From positions 310,001 through 374,000 of the forward strand of contig CBDETS010000007.1 in the NCBI GenBank assembly GCA_965242975.1: a stretch of DNA of 64,000 nt. The letters run 5' to 3'. The first letter of the stretch is position 1; the number at the start of each line of letters is the position of its first letter. Under the pieces are notes generated by a model. It searched no databases. It was not told where the DNA came from and worked only from the letters and a program-made list of their open reading frames with translations. Both the position numbers and the translations under genes were made by a program. Positions 53,863 through 62,675 of the stretch are shown one piece after another. The stretch comes from JAPPHA01 sp965242975. Its GTDB lineage: Bacteria; Pseudomonadota; Alphaproteobacteria; Rhodobacterales; Rhodobacteraceae.

Positions 53863-54113
53863 ACGATGACAACCGTATCATTCGACATACGGTCGGTTCA
53901 AGGCAAATTCCGGTCCCCGGTTGCCGGAGGACCATGGCAAGCGGTAGGTCGCCCGGGATTGGCCTTCCGTATGCAGAACAGATCTGCGTCGACAGGCTCA
54001 ATGATTGAAGCGCTCATGTGAGGTCAGTCGATCTCTTCAGGCCAGCGTTTTCGTGCGCCTCATCTCCTTGTCCCGAAGTCATCCAGGCAGGTCACCACGC
54101 ACACGATCAACGT

Positions 54114-54920
54114 TCAGGCGTCGCGTTCGGCGATCCACTCGACCTCCGGCGCGAGTACGAAGCGCCATTTCCTTAGCGGTCCCGCCATGACGTTGAGATA
54201 GTACATTTCGAACCCGTAGGGTGCAGCGCAGGGGTGGTGGCCACGTGGGACCAGCACAACATCGCCATCGGAAACGGCCATCGTCTCGTCGAGCTGCCTG
54301 TCGTCCGTGTAGACACGCTGGACGCCGAAACCCGAGGCCGGATTCAGGCGATGGTAGTAGGTCTCTTCGAGGCAGGTGATCCGGGGATAGTCGTTTTCGT
54401 CGTGGCGGTGGGATGGATAGGACGACCAGTGTCCGGCTGGCGTGAAGACTTCGGTGACAAGAAGAGAGTCGGCAATGTCATTGTCTTCCATCGCAATGTT
54501 GTTGATCAGGCGCGTATTCGTGCCCTTGCCACGTTCTGTTGGCGAAATGCCTTCAGGTCCGATCCTTCGCGGTGGATGCCCGCCTTTGCCTGGTGCCGAG
54601 CAGACGGCAATGACGCAGTCGGACCTGGCTTCGGCTTCCCATGCCGTTCCGTCGGGGAGATACAGGCTGTGGGGTGGTGTTTTCTCGAATACGTCCATCC
54701 TGTCTCCCAGGACACCCCAGTCCGTCCCCGCGCCCGAGATGCGGGCCGTGCCTTCGACCATGACGAGCATCACCTCCCGGTCCTTCGTTGTCCCCGACGC
54801 GGTCTCACCCTGGCGCAGTCGGTGGAGCGAGAAACCGACGTATTTCCAACCCGCGTTCCGGGGCGTCACGTCGTGCACCTTTCCGTAGTCGCCACGGGGC
54901 TTTCGCAACAGGTCACCCAT
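54114..54920 (-). CDS. iolB: 5-deoxy-glucuronate isomerase
   Basis: 268 residues from ATG 54920 (MGDLLRKPRGDYGKVHDVTP). Bicupin of the IolB family: VGFSLHRLRQGETASG in the first cupin; WSSYPSHRHDENDYPRITCLEETYYHR-type metal site (HxH, Glu) in the second; VPRGHHPCAAPYGFEMYYLNVMAG near the end supplies another histidine. It isomerises 5-deoxy-glucuronate in inositol catabolism. It is preceded, with an 8-base overlap, by a small membrane protein gene rather than other iol genes. Confidence 0.93.
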   Translation of the reverse strand: MGDLLRKPRGDYGKVHDVTPRNAGWKYVGFSLHRLRQGETASGTTKDREVMLVMVEGTARISGAGTDWGVLGDRMDVFEKTPPHSLYLPDGTAWEAEARSDCVIAVCSAPGKGGHPPRRIGPEGISPTERGKGTNTRLINNIAMEDNDIADSLLVTEVFTPAGHWSSYPSHRHDENDYPRITCLEETYYHRLNPASGFGVQRVYTDDRQLDETMAVSDGDVVLVPRGHHPCAAPYGFEMYYLNVMAGPLRKWRFVLAPEVEWIAERDA

Positions 54921-55122
54921 CACGGTCCTCGTAATTGGCCGGGTCGAAAGCGATGTAGAATTCATAGATGCAATAGACCGAGACGGCCCCGAACAGAATC
55001 GCCCAGAATACACTGCCCGTCCAAAGTTCGAACAGCGTCCACCCTCCGACGAGCGCCGTCGTGACCATTCGCCTCCAGGCTGGCCGAAAGAACGGGTGAC
55101 GTACGTTGAGAGACTTCCACAT
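54913..55122 (-). CDS. small membrane protein, DUF3329-like
   Basis: 69 residues from ATG 55122 (MWKSLNVRHPFFRPAWRRM). Two hydrophobic segments, about residues 20-36 and 40-56 (VFWAILFGAVSVYCIYEFYI), then a polar tail. The HPFFRPxWRR opening recalls small DUF3329-type proteins common in alphaproteobacteria. Its stop overlaps the iolB start by 8 bases, so translation may be coupled; function unknown. Confidence 0.68.
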   Translation of the reverse strand: MWKSLNVRHPFFRPAWRRMVTTALVGGWTLFELWTGSVFWAILFGAVSVYCIYEFYIAFDPANYEDRDG

Positions 55123-55231
55123 CGCTTTGACCTTCGATGTCTGCGGTCTGGCTTCCGCTCCCGACCATTCGCGAGGCTCTAGCCGACGTTCGGTCCCAGA
55201 CGTCGGGAAACCGGCGTCCAACGTTGCGCCA

Positions 55232-55263
55232 AGCCTTTTCGAACAGTAGCCTTTTCGAACAGT
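55232..55263 (+). repeat. tandem duplication, 2 x 16 bp
   Basis: AGCCTTTTCGAACAGT occurs twice head to tail, followed by a partial third unit AGC. It lies in the gap upstream of the small membrane protein and iolB and downstream of the ABC ATPase gene, so it could sit in the promoter of the former. Probably a replication-slippage product. Confidence 0.85.
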
Positions 55264-55375
55264 AGCTTATGGAACTGTGGACCAGATCCGCCGACCGCCT
55301 TGGTCAAGCCATTCCGGTCGTGCAGGCATGCAACAAACCGAGTTGACTGACCCGCGTCCGACTGGAGCCATGTCC

Positions 55376-56167
55376 TCAGGCTGCCTCTGCGTACCCTGAT
55401 TGGGTCTTGGCCCCGGTGATGTAGGACACGACGTCCTCGCCCGTGATGTCTTCGTTCTTGATGTCCAGGTTGGCGCAGATACGCCCGCGACGAAACACGA
55501 CAACACGATCCACCAAATCGAAAACCTGCCGCATGTTGTGGCTGATCAGGATCAGGGGTTCTCCCTGTTCCTTCAGTGTCCGGATGATGTTTTCGACCTG
55601 GGCGGTCTCCTGAACGCCCAGTGCCGCGGTCGGCTCATCCATGATCGTCAGTTTCGAATGGAACGTGGCGGTTCGAGCGATCGCAACGCATTGACGCTGA
55701 CCGCCCGACATGTTGCGGATCGTGTTCTTGATGTTCGGGATCTTGACCGCGGTTTTCTTGAGGCCGTCAAGTGTCGCCTGCCGCATCCCCTTGTAATCGA
55801 GAAACCTGAAGGGGCCGAGCCAATCGAGCCTGGTCATTTCCCGGCCGAGAAAGAGATTGTCCGGTACATCGAGATCATCGGCAAGCGCCAGAGTCTGGAA
55901 AACCGTCTCTATTCCGGCCTCTCGGGCTTCGAGCGGGCCCGAGAAGCTTACAGGATTCCCGTCGAAGACGATCTCGCCCCGGGTTCTCTGCTCCACGCCG
56001 GTAATCTGACGCACGAAGGTCGACTTGCCAGCACCATTGTCTCCCATGATTCCCACGTGCTCGCCCGCGTGGAGGACGAAGTCTGCTCCTTCGAGTGCGT
56101 GCACACCACCGTAGTGCTTGGTCAGATCTCGGGTTTCGAGGACAATCGAATCGCCAGTATCGCTCAT
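55376..56167 (-). CDS. sugar/cyclitol ABC transporter ATPase (FrcA type)
   Basis: 263 residues from ATG 56167, with GGGAG 8 bases upstream; an ATG at 56185 that overlaps the permease stop is the alternative. Single ATPase domain: Walker A GDNGAGKST, ABC signature MSGGQRQCVAIART, Walker B TIMDEPTAALGV, switch His in ILISHNMRQVF. Single-domain ATPases pair with Frc-type permeases, unlike the double-domain RbsA form. It energises import by the permease and binding protein upstream. Confidence 0.92.
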   Translation of the reverse strand: MSDTGDSIVLETRDLTKHYGGVHALEGADFVLHAGEHVGIMGDNGAGKSTFVRQITGVEQRTRGEIVFDGNPVSFSGPLEAREAGIETVFQTLALADDLDVPDNLFLGREMTRLDWLGPFRFLDYKGMRQATLDGLKKTAVKIPNIKNTIRNMSGGQRQCVAIARTATFHSKLTIMDEPTAALGVQETAQVENIIRTLKEQGEPLILISHNMRQVFDLVDRVVVFRRGRICANLDIKNEDITGEDVVSYITGAKTQSGYAEAA

Positions 56168-56181
56168 GACATCGTCTCCCG

Positions 56182-57264
56182 TCATGCCCTCGCCGCCGCA
56201 CGCTGTTGCCGCACCTGGTCAAGCACGACCGCGCTGATGATAATGATCCCCTTGACCATCTCCTGGTAAAAGGCGTCAAGGCGCAAGAATGTGAATCCGG
56301 AGATGATCACACCGAAAATCATGGCACCCAGAACCGTTCCGATGATTGATCCGCGGCCGCCAGCCAGACTGACACCACCGATGACCGTCATGGCGATTGC
56401 ATCCAGCTCATACATGATGCCCATTCCGGACTGGGCAGTGAGATTCTTCGAACTCAGCACGATGGCGGCGGTCGCTGCCAGGACGCCTGCAATGGCGTAG
56501 ACCATGACCTTGTGGCGCTGGACCTTGATCCCGGACATTCGTGCGGCATCTTCGTTGGACCCGATGGCATACGTGTGTTTGCCGTAAACCGTATTCCTCA
56601 ACACGAAGTGGAAAAGGATTGCGAGCGCCACGAAGATCACGACCGGCATCATGCCCGAACCGATTGTTGCGTAGCTTTCTGTCGGGAACGACACGGGTTC
56701 GCCCTTGGTCCACCACTTCGCGGCGCCGCGGGCAAAAACCATCATTCCCAATGTCGCGATAAATGGCGGAATGCGGGTGTATGCGATCAGGGTACCGTTG
56801 ACGAGGCCCGCACACAGGCCGATGGTCAGTCCAACGACAATCGGGGCCAAGGCGGGTATGTCGTGTGCCCACGGACCGAATACCGGTTTCGGGTTGGGCA
56901 GACCGTTGACTTCTGCCACTTGGGCAAAACTCATCGCTATCATTGCCGTGAGGCCTACGACCGATCCTGGCGACAGGTCTATGCCTCCGGAGATGATCAC
57001 CTGGGTCGACCCGATGGCAATGATTCCGATAATCGACACCTGCAGGATCATGATTTTCAGGCGCGCGACGTTGAAAATTCCAAGCGGGCCATCGAAACGT
57101 CCCTTGGTGTCGAAAAGCAGGCTCTGCCCGACAACGAGCGCTCCAAGAATCTCGAAAATCACGATGATGACGATCAATGCGACGAAAACACCGATTTCCG
57201 GCGGCCATGCACGCTTCTTGTGGTCGTAGGTCTGACCTCCGGTTCCGTGGACACTGTCAGCCAT
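56182..57264 (-). CDS. sugar/cyclitol ABC transporter permease (RbsC/FrcC family)
   Basis: 360 residues with about ten membrane segments. QVIISGGIDLSPGSVVGLTAMIA near residue 88, IPPFIATLGMMVFARGAA near 165, and AIGSNEDAARMSGIKVQ at the cytoplasmic coupling loop are family hallmarks, with AIAMTVIGGVSLAGGRGSI near 290. It forms the import channel. Separated from the binding-protein gene by 108 bases that contain a strong hairpin. Confidence 0.94.
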   Translation of the reverse strand: MADSVHGTGGQTYDHKKRAWPPEIGVFVALIVIIVIFEILGALVVGQSLLFDTKGRFDGPLGIFNVARLKIMILQVSIIGIIAIGSTQVIISGGIDLSPGSVVGLTAMIAMSFAQVAEVNGLPNPKPVFGPWAHDIPALAPIVVGLTIGLCAGLVNGTLIAYTRIPPFIATLGMMVFARGAAKWWTKGEPVSFPTESYATIGSGMMPVVIFVALAILFHFVLRNTVYGKHTYAIGSNEDAARMSGIKVQRHKVMVYAIAGVLAATAAIVLSSKNLTAQSGMGIMYELDAIAMTVIGGVSLAGGRGSIIGTVLGAMIFGVIISGFTFLRLDAFYQEMVKGIIIISAVVLDQVRQQRAAARA

Positions 57265-57331
57265 GATTCCCCCCGGAAATGTCTCGCGTCAAATTTCCAA
57301 TTCGGCGGGTTCGGGTCGCCGATCGAAAAGG

Positions 57332-57360
57332 GAGGTGAGCGGTCTTCTTCCGCTCACCTC
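57332..57360 (-). other. intercistronic hairpin between binding protein and permease genes
   Basis: An 11-bp perfect stem (GAGGTGAGCGG at 57332-57342, CCGCTCACCTC at 57350-57360) with a 7-base loop, 13 bases after the binding-protein stop. On the minus strand it is followed by CCCTTTTCG, so partial termination is plausible as well as message stabilisation. Confidence 0.75.
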
Positions 57361-57372
57361 GCCACTCCTGGA

Positions 57373-58317
57373 TCAGTTCGCGCCGATGTATTCGTCCATG
57401 TTGTCCGGCGTCACCAACTCGAACGGGATGCGGACAAAACGCGGGACCGACTCGCCGCGTGAAAGGGCTATTGCAGTCTGGATCGAGCCAGCGCCTTGCG
57501 CCGCGGCGTTTTGGAACACGGTGACATCAAGTTCACCGGCCGCCATCGCCTGAAGCGCGTCGGGCGTTGCATCGACACCGCCGATGAGCACGCTGTCCAT
57601 GTCGACGCCTGCTGCTTTCAACGCGAGAATGGCACCGATGGCCATTTCATCGTTGTTGGCGATGACCGCATCGAATTCGTCACCCGTAGTCAGCCAGTTG
57701 GTCATGATGTCCTGAGCTTCGTTGCGGGACCAGTTGCCAACCTGGACGTCGATGATCTCGATGAAGTTGCACATGTCCATGCCAACCACGTCATGAACGT
57801 CCTTGGTGCGGGAGATACCTGCGGGATGATGCAATTGACCTTGCAGGACATAGGCACGGGCACCCCCGTCGACCTTTCCGGCGGAACGCAATTGCTGGCA
57901 AATATAGAAGGTCTCAAGCGTGCCGGATTCGGTTTCATCCGATGCCACGACCGCCTGGTCGTCGGGCAGTGTGTCGAAATTCCCGGGAATGCGGTTCGCA
58001 AAGACCAGCGGTATCCCTGCCGACGACGCAACGTCGGTCATTGCCTGGGTCGCATCGCCGGTGATCGGAACCACAACGATCGCGTCGACTCCTGTCGCGA
58101 CGAAGTTGTTGATCTGGTCAAGCTGTCGTCCGAGGTCGCTCTGGCCATCCTCGACAAGCAGTTCGTGGCCGTTTTCCGCCGCCCATTTGACGGCTGCGTT
58201 TCGCATGATGGTCAGCCAGTTGTCATTGAATTCCGACATCGCGTACCCGATGGTCTCAGCCGCGGCCGCCGTGGACAGCAGCGCGGTAACGCTAACGGCA
58301 ATCAAGGTCTTTTTCAT
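57373..58317 (-). CDS. sugar/cyclitol ABC transporter periplasmic binding protein
   Basis: 314 residues from ATG 58317, with GGAGG 7 bases upstream. Signal peptide MKKTLIAVSVTALLSTAAAA, then a LacI-like periplasmic fold: IGYAMSEFNDNWLTIMRNA, LGRQLDQINNFVATGVDAIV, VPITGDATQAMTDVA, DAVIANNDEMAIGAILALKA and IGGVDATPDALQAM. These match ribose/fructose/inositol binding proteins. Inositol or a related cyclitol is favoured by the iolB, iolE and IolI-like neighbours, but not proven. Confidence 0.92.
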   Translation of the reverse strand: MKKTLIAVSVTALLSTAAAAETIGYAMSEFNDNWLTIMRNAAVKWAAENGHELLVEDGQSDLGRQLDQINNFVATGVDAIVVVPITGDATQAMTDVASSAGIPLVFANRIPGNFDTLPDDQAVVASDETESGTLETFYICQQLRSAGKVDGGARAYVLQGQLHHPAGISRTKDVHDVVGMDMCNFIEIIDVQVGNWSRNEAQDIMTNWLTTGDEFDAVIANNDEMAIGAILALKAAGVDMDSVLIGGVDATPDALQAMAAGELDVTVFQNAAAQGAGSIQTAIALSRGESVPRFVRIPFELVTPDNMDEYIGAN

Positions 58318-58382
58318 GGATATCCTCCAAGATTGTGGTGCCCGGCTCACCCCTGTTTCCAAACTTCCGCCGGGTCCTCGTT

Positions 58383-59207
58383 TCAGGCAATTGCTGCCTG
58401 AACTCGCGAGGAAATGAAGTCGAAGGAGCGCGTAAGGTCCGTATACGCGTCTCGCATCGACTGTGTTATCGGTGAAAAGCACTCGCATGACACCGCGCCA
58501 TCATAGCCAGCGGAAAACAGTGCCGCAAGTTGCGTGATGTTTCCGAGCCGATCGTGTTCGTCGACGAGAACACGATGCCGGTCTTCCATCTCGTCGACCC
58601 GGAGCGTCGGATCCGTGACACCCGAGACATGCACCAAGCCCGTGGAGGCCGGATAGACAGGACTGTCCCCGGCGAGCGCGTGGTGAAAGGTGTCGTGGAC
58701 CAACCTGAAGCGGTTTCCGTTGTCGATCGTCTCGATTGTCTCAATCAGCCTGGTCTTCGAACGAAGCGACGAACTCCGAAATCCCAGAGGTTCGACCAGT
58801 GCGATCATCCCGGCGTCCTCAAGCATCGGGAGAATGGCTTCCAGTGCGGTTAGCAGGTTCGCCTGCCTCCTGCTCTCGACATGCAGAACTCCATCATTCC
58901 TGGGAACAAGGCTGATGGTTTCGGCCCCTGCTGCCTTGGCTGCCGAAATCAGGGACCGAGTGGCGTAGCTCCGCTCTTCGTTCCAGTCGTTAAACGCATA
59001 GACCTCACTCAGGCCGAGGAGTCGCACTCCCATGTCCCTGGCGATTCCGCCCGCCTCCGCCGCATTCAGACCATCGAACATCGGACGGGCTATGTTGTTG
59101 CGCACTTCAACCCCGACGCAGCCAAGTCGTGCCGCCAGGTCAAGAAAGTCCCTGTAGTGCAGGTCGGGCACGGTTACGTGATTCAGGGCAAAATTCAGAC
59201 GTGCCAT
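58383..59207 (-). CDS. sugar phosphate isomerase/epimerase, IolI-like
   Basis: 274 residues from ATG 59207 (MARLNFALNHVTVPDLHYRD); the upstream open frame is not protein-like. TIM-barrel of the AP endonuclease 2 superfamily: LGCVGVEVRNNIARPMFDG, MIALVEPLGFRSSSLRSK (metal Glu), RLVHDTFHHALAG (Asp and His), GLVHVSGVTD, and YDGAVSCECFSPI (final Glu). In inositol clusters such proteins act as 2-keto-myo-inositol isomerases; here that is a context-based guess. First gene upstream of the ABC importer, 65 bases before the binding-protein start. Confidence 0.85.
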   Translation of the reverse strand: MARLNFALNHVTVPDLHYRDFLDLAARLGCVGVEVRNNIARPMFDGLNAAEAGGIARDMGVRLLGLSEVYAFNDWNEERSYATRSLISAAKAAGAETISLVPRNDGVLHVESRRQANLLTALEAILPMLEDAGMIALVEPLGFRSSSLRSKTRLIETIETIDNGNRFRLVHDTFHHALAGDSPVYPASTGLVHVSGVTDPTLRVDEMEDRHRVLVDEHDRLGNITQLAALFSAGYDGAVSCECFSPITQSMRDAYTDLTRSFDFISSRVQAAIA

Positions 59208-59704
59208 TCTCTTGCTGTTTCCCGGCCTTCCGTGACTTCGTCGTCGAACCCGGGCACCCGGGCACCCGGGCACCGTGCATTGCGAAAAGACCTGATCTAG
59301 TCCATCCCGCTTCGGGTTACAATCCGAACCACCGTAATTCGCGGCGATCGTCCATCCTTTGGGTTCACCAGGAGCGGTGGCGCTTGGCGTGGATCCGGAC
59401 CTTCTACGGACGGCCCGTGGCACAGGTGGTTCTGCGGTTATTGTCGTATCGGGATGACGGGGGGACAAGGTGCTTCAGGACGATTGAAAGCCCTCAGGCC
59501 TCCCCCTGTTCGCCTTCTCATCCGTCCGATCAGTTCTCACTTCGCCGTTCTCTACGCTCCGGCGACATTCGCGCTACGTTCCGCCATGCCGTTCCTGCAT
59601 GTGGAACTCCGCACCATGGCGCAGTCCGAGGCGAACGAACAGGCGGAAACGGGAAAGATTCCCGCCCGGATGGATGGTTGCAGCCGTGGTTTCTTCACCG
59701 GGAA
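59208..59704. other. intergenic region, no gene supported
   Basis: 497 bases between the IolI-like gene and a tRNA-Ala. Contains the 8-bp tandem repeat at 59249-59272. Open frames across it are long only because GC content is high, and they show no family features. Confidence 0.45.
59249..59272 (+). repeat. tandem repeat, 3 x 8 bp
   Basis: CCCGGGCA is repeated three times without gaps, about 42 bases upstream of the IolI-like start codon. Each unit contains the palindrome CCCGGG. It may be a slippage product or lie in the promoter of that operon. Confidence 0.85.
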
Positions 59705-59780
<76 letters not shown>

Positions 59781-59851
59781 ATGATGCGGCTGACTTCCTG
59801 CCGCCCGAACGTAGCCGACACATTTCCGCGTATCAAGCACCTTGAGACGGG

Positions 59852-60193
59852 TCAGTTGTTGTCATCGTCCGAGCTGGGTACGTCGGCGATCTCCTCGATA
59901 TCAACGGTGTCATCTTCGTCGTCGATGTCGGGAATGTCCTCGTCGATTTCTGAACCGGCGTCCGAGTCATCGAGCGTATCGACGCTGTCGGTCAATTCCG
60001 CCGACGTCACATCGGATAGCCGTGACGTATCCTCCTTGTCGGCCATCGATGTTTGCGGGCGTTCTCCGGTGAAATCGGACAATTGGTACTCGGTACCCGT
60101 ATATGGGCTGACGATCGGATCGCGACCCAGATCGTAGAACCGTTTTCCGGTTTCCGGGCAGACCCTTTTGGTCCCCCAATTCTCTTTCGGCAT
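59852..60193 (-). CDS. FYDLN-acid family protein (TIGR02300-like)
   Basis: 113 residues from ATG 60193. The N-terminus MPKENWGTKRVCPETGKRFY with FYDLGRDPIVSPYTG is the family signature, including a possible zinc-binding CPETGKRFYDL stretch with only one Cys. From residue 45 on the chain becomes very acidic, with Asp/Glu/Ser-rich repeats to the end (DEDIPDIDDEDDTVDIEE). The family is nearly restricted to alphaproteobacteria; function unknown. The flanking tRNA-Ala is typical. Earlier in-frame starts lie in sequence that is not protein-like. Confidence 0.92.
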   Translation of the reverse strand: MPKENWGTKRVCPETGKRFYDLGRDPIVSPYTGTEYQLSDFTGERPQTSMADKEDTSRLSDVTSAELTDSVDTLDDSDAGSEIDEDIPDIDDEDDTVDIEEIADVPSSDDDNN

Positions 60194-60441
60194 ACGTGCC
60201 GCCTCCTGGATGGTTGTGCGTGGCCGGCGCCTCCTGCCACAGCATGACAATCGAGTCAAAGACTTCGACTTCGGCGCGGGACGGCGTACGATTTCCTCCG
60301 GCGGTCCTGTTCCGTTCAATGGGCGATGCCGTGTTCGTACGTGCGAGACCGCACACGCCATTTCGACCCGGCGCCGGGAATTCGGAGGGCCCGAACCCGG
60401 CCTTGACAAATTCGGAATTGTTTCGTCGAAGCTTCGCAGCA

Positions 60442-61140
60442 ATGGAAAAGATCGTACTTCAGAGCACACCTCCGATCAATCTGGAAGTCGTGAACTCAAG
60501 AGCTTCCCGGAACATCACATTGCGCATTCAACTGAGGAAGAAGGACACCGTCCGGTTATACGTCCCGCGCAAAACTCGACGTGACGACATCCTCGCGATA
60601 GCCCGGGCAAACGAGCCCTGGATTCGGGCGCAATTGGAAAAGCTCCCTCCATTGATCGTCCCGACTCACGGCACGTCGATCCACTACCGGGGAAACCCGT
60701 ACCGGATCGTTCCCGGGCCCTCCCCGGGAGTACGCTTCGATGGGAAGGTATTCACGGTTGGCAGCGAAACCGACGACATTCCCGATGCAGTGAAGCAGTT
60801 TCTGATCGACAAAGCGGCCGCGTACATGAAACCCCTGGTCTACCGTTGCGCCAGGGAACTCGAACAGGAGGTCATCGAGGTCAGGTTCCGGGATCCGGTG
60901 TCGAGTTGGGGCTCGTGTTCACGCGCCGGGCGCGTGACATTGTCCTGGCGCCTTGCGATGGCGCCGCCCTACGTCCAGAGAACCGTTGCCATCCATGAAG
61001 CCTGCCACCTCGCAGAAATGAACCATGGAAAGAGATTCTACAGCCTGCTCACGAGATTCTGCCCCGAACACCGCGCTGCAGACCGTTGGGACTCCGCGTT
61101 CGGCCGAATTCTGCAGCGATACGAATTCCGTGACGGATAG
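60442..61140 (+). CDS. YgjP-like zinc metallopeptidase (DUF45/M48-related)
   Basis: 232 residues from ATG 60442. VNSRASRNITLRIQ opening, then VRFRDPVSSWGSCSRAGRVTLSWRL (the WGSCS block) and VQRTVAIHEACHLAEMNHGKRFY, where HEACH is the HExxH zinc site and the later His the third ligand. Cytoplasmic peptidase of unknown substrate. It converges with lpd; a hairpin spans the 40-base gap. Confidence 0.9.
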   Translation: MEKIVLQSTPPINLEVVNSRASRNITLRIQLRKKDTVRLYVPRKTRRDDILAIARANEPWIRAQLEKLPPLIVPTHGTSIHYRGNPYRIVPGPSPGVRFDGKVFTVGSETDDIPDAVKQFLIDKAAAYMKPLVYRCARELEQEVIEVRFRDPVSSWGSCSRAGRVTLSWRLAMAPPYVQRTVAIHEACHLAEMNHGKRFYSLLTRFCPEHRAADRWDSAFGRILQRYEFRDG

Positions 61141-61159
61141 CTTCTGGGTGTTGCGTCCG

Positions 61160-61183
61160 TGACCCGCTGCACGGCGCGGGTCA
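61160..61183. terminator. hairpin between convergent YgjP-like and lpd genes
   Basis: TGACCCGC (61160-61167), an 8-base loop and GCGGGTCA (61176-61183) form a perfect 8-bp stem; the last bases are the lpd stop codon. No T run on either side, so it may be a weak bidirectional terminator or a message-end protector. Confidence 0.5.
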
Positions 61184-62575
61184 TGCGTGGATGGCACCCA
61201 ATCCACAGGCAAGCGCTGCTTCCCGAACTGCTTCCGAGCACGTCGGATGGGCATGGCACGTCAGGGCAAGGTCTTCGGCCGAGGCGCCGAACTCCATGGC
61301 GACACAGACCTCGTGAATCAGTTCCCCCGCAGATGGTCCGAGGACGTGGCATCCCAGAATCCTGTCGCTTTCGGCGTCAGCAAGGAGCTTGACGAAGCCT
61401 TCGCCCATGAACATCGACTTCGCCCGGGCGTTACCCATGAACGGAAACGTTCCAACCCGATAGGCCGTGCCTTCATCCTTCAGATGGTCTTCGGTTTTCC
61501 CGACGAACGCTACCTCGGGAGCCGTATAAATGACGCCGGGAATGACGTCATAATTGACATGTCCCGCCTTTCCCGCAATCGAGTCCGCGACCGCCATGCC
61601 CTCGTCCTCGGCCTTGTGTGCGAGCATCGGTCCGGCGGTCACGTCTCCGATGGCGAACACGCCTTCGATAGAGGTTCGCCAATTCGCATCCGTAACGATT
61701 TGTCCGAGGTCGTTCAGTTTTCCCCCGCATTCGGAAAATCCCAGGCCGCCGACGAATGGCCTGCGTCCGGTCGCAACGAGCACGACCTCGGCGTCAAGTT
61801 CTTTCTCGGACGACGACTTCTTCAGCACGTAGGTCAGCGTCGAGTGTGATTCCGCGTCCGTCACGCCCGTGACCTCGGCGCCGAGAACAAATTTCAGGCC
61901 CTGTTTCGAAAGAGTGCGGCGAAACGCCTTGCAAATGTCCGTGTCGAGCCCTGGCGTGATCTCGTCCAGGTATTCGATGACCGTGACCTTGCTGCCAAGG
62001 CGGGAATATACCGATCCCAACTCCAGGCCGATGATGCCGGCACCGATGACGGCGAGCCGCTCCGGGATCGTTTCAAGAGCGAGTGCACCTGTCGACGTGA
62101 CGATCTGTTTCTCGTCGACAGGCAAGGCCGGAAGAGACGATGGCTCGGACCCGGTCGCGACGACGATGTTTTTCGCACGATAGGTCGTTTCACCTACCGA
62201 CACCTGTCCGTCGCCGGACATCCGCCCCCACCCCTTGATGTACGTGACCTTGTTCTTCTTGAACAGGAACTCGATGCCGGCGGTATTCTGGGAGATTGTG
62301 TTGCCCTTGTAGGTCATCATTTGAGCCAGGTCGATCGACGGCGGGTCCCCCATGAGACCCATCGTGCGAAAGTTGCTGCGCGACTCGTGGTAAAGATGTG
62401 TCGCGTGCAACAACGCCTTGGACGGAACGCAGCCGACATTGAGGCACGTGCCCCCGAGTGCGCCCCGTCCTTCGATACAGGCCGTTGCCAGTCCCATTTG
62501 GGCACAACGTATGGCGCAGACATAGCCCCCGGGGCCACCGCCGATTACGATGACGTCAAATTCGTTGTCCGACAT
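61181..62575 (-). CDS. lpd: dihydrolipoyl dehydrogenase (E3)
   Basis: 464 residues. FAD site DVIVIGGGPGGYVCAIRCAQ, redox disulfide C44/C49 in GGTCLNVGCVPSK, NAD site AVIGAGIIGLELGSVYSRLG, GVFAIGDVTAGPMLAHKAEDEG, and the C-terminal active-site HAHPTCSEAVREAAL. It reoxidises lipoamide of 2-oxoglutarate dehydrogenase (odhB upstream) and probably of the glycine cleavage H protein. Third gene of odhB-VOC-lpd on the minus strand, 100 bases after the VOC gene. Confidence 0.97.
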   Translation of the reverse strand: MSDNEFDVIVIGGGPGGYVCAIRCAQMGLATACIEGRGALGGTCLNVGCVPSKALLHATHLYHESRSNFRTMGLMGDPPSIDLAQMMTYKGNTISQNTAGIEFLFKKNKVTYIKGWGRMSGDGQVSVGETTYRAKNIVVATGSEPSSLPALPVDEKQIVTSTGALALETIPERLAVIGAGIIGLELGSVYSRLGSKVTVIEYLDEITPGLDTDICKAFRRTLSKQGLKFVLGAEVTGVTDAESHSTLTYVLKKSSSEKELDAEVVLVATGRRPFVGGLGFSECGGKLNDLGQIVTDANWRTSIEGVFAIGDVTAGPMLAHKAEDEGMAVADSIAGKAGHVNYDVIPGVIYTAPEVAFVGKTEDHLKDEGTAYRVGTFPFMGNARAKSMFMGEGFVKLLADAESDRILGCHVLGPSAGELIHEVCVAMEFGASAEDLALTCHAHPTCSEAVREAALACGLGAIHA

Positions 62576-62675
62576 AGGATTTCCTTCTGCAGATCACCGG
62601 AGTTGGCAGCCACGGCACATAACGATTCATCGCCGTGGCTGAAGGACCCAGATACCCGATAACGGCGTCGCGTGC

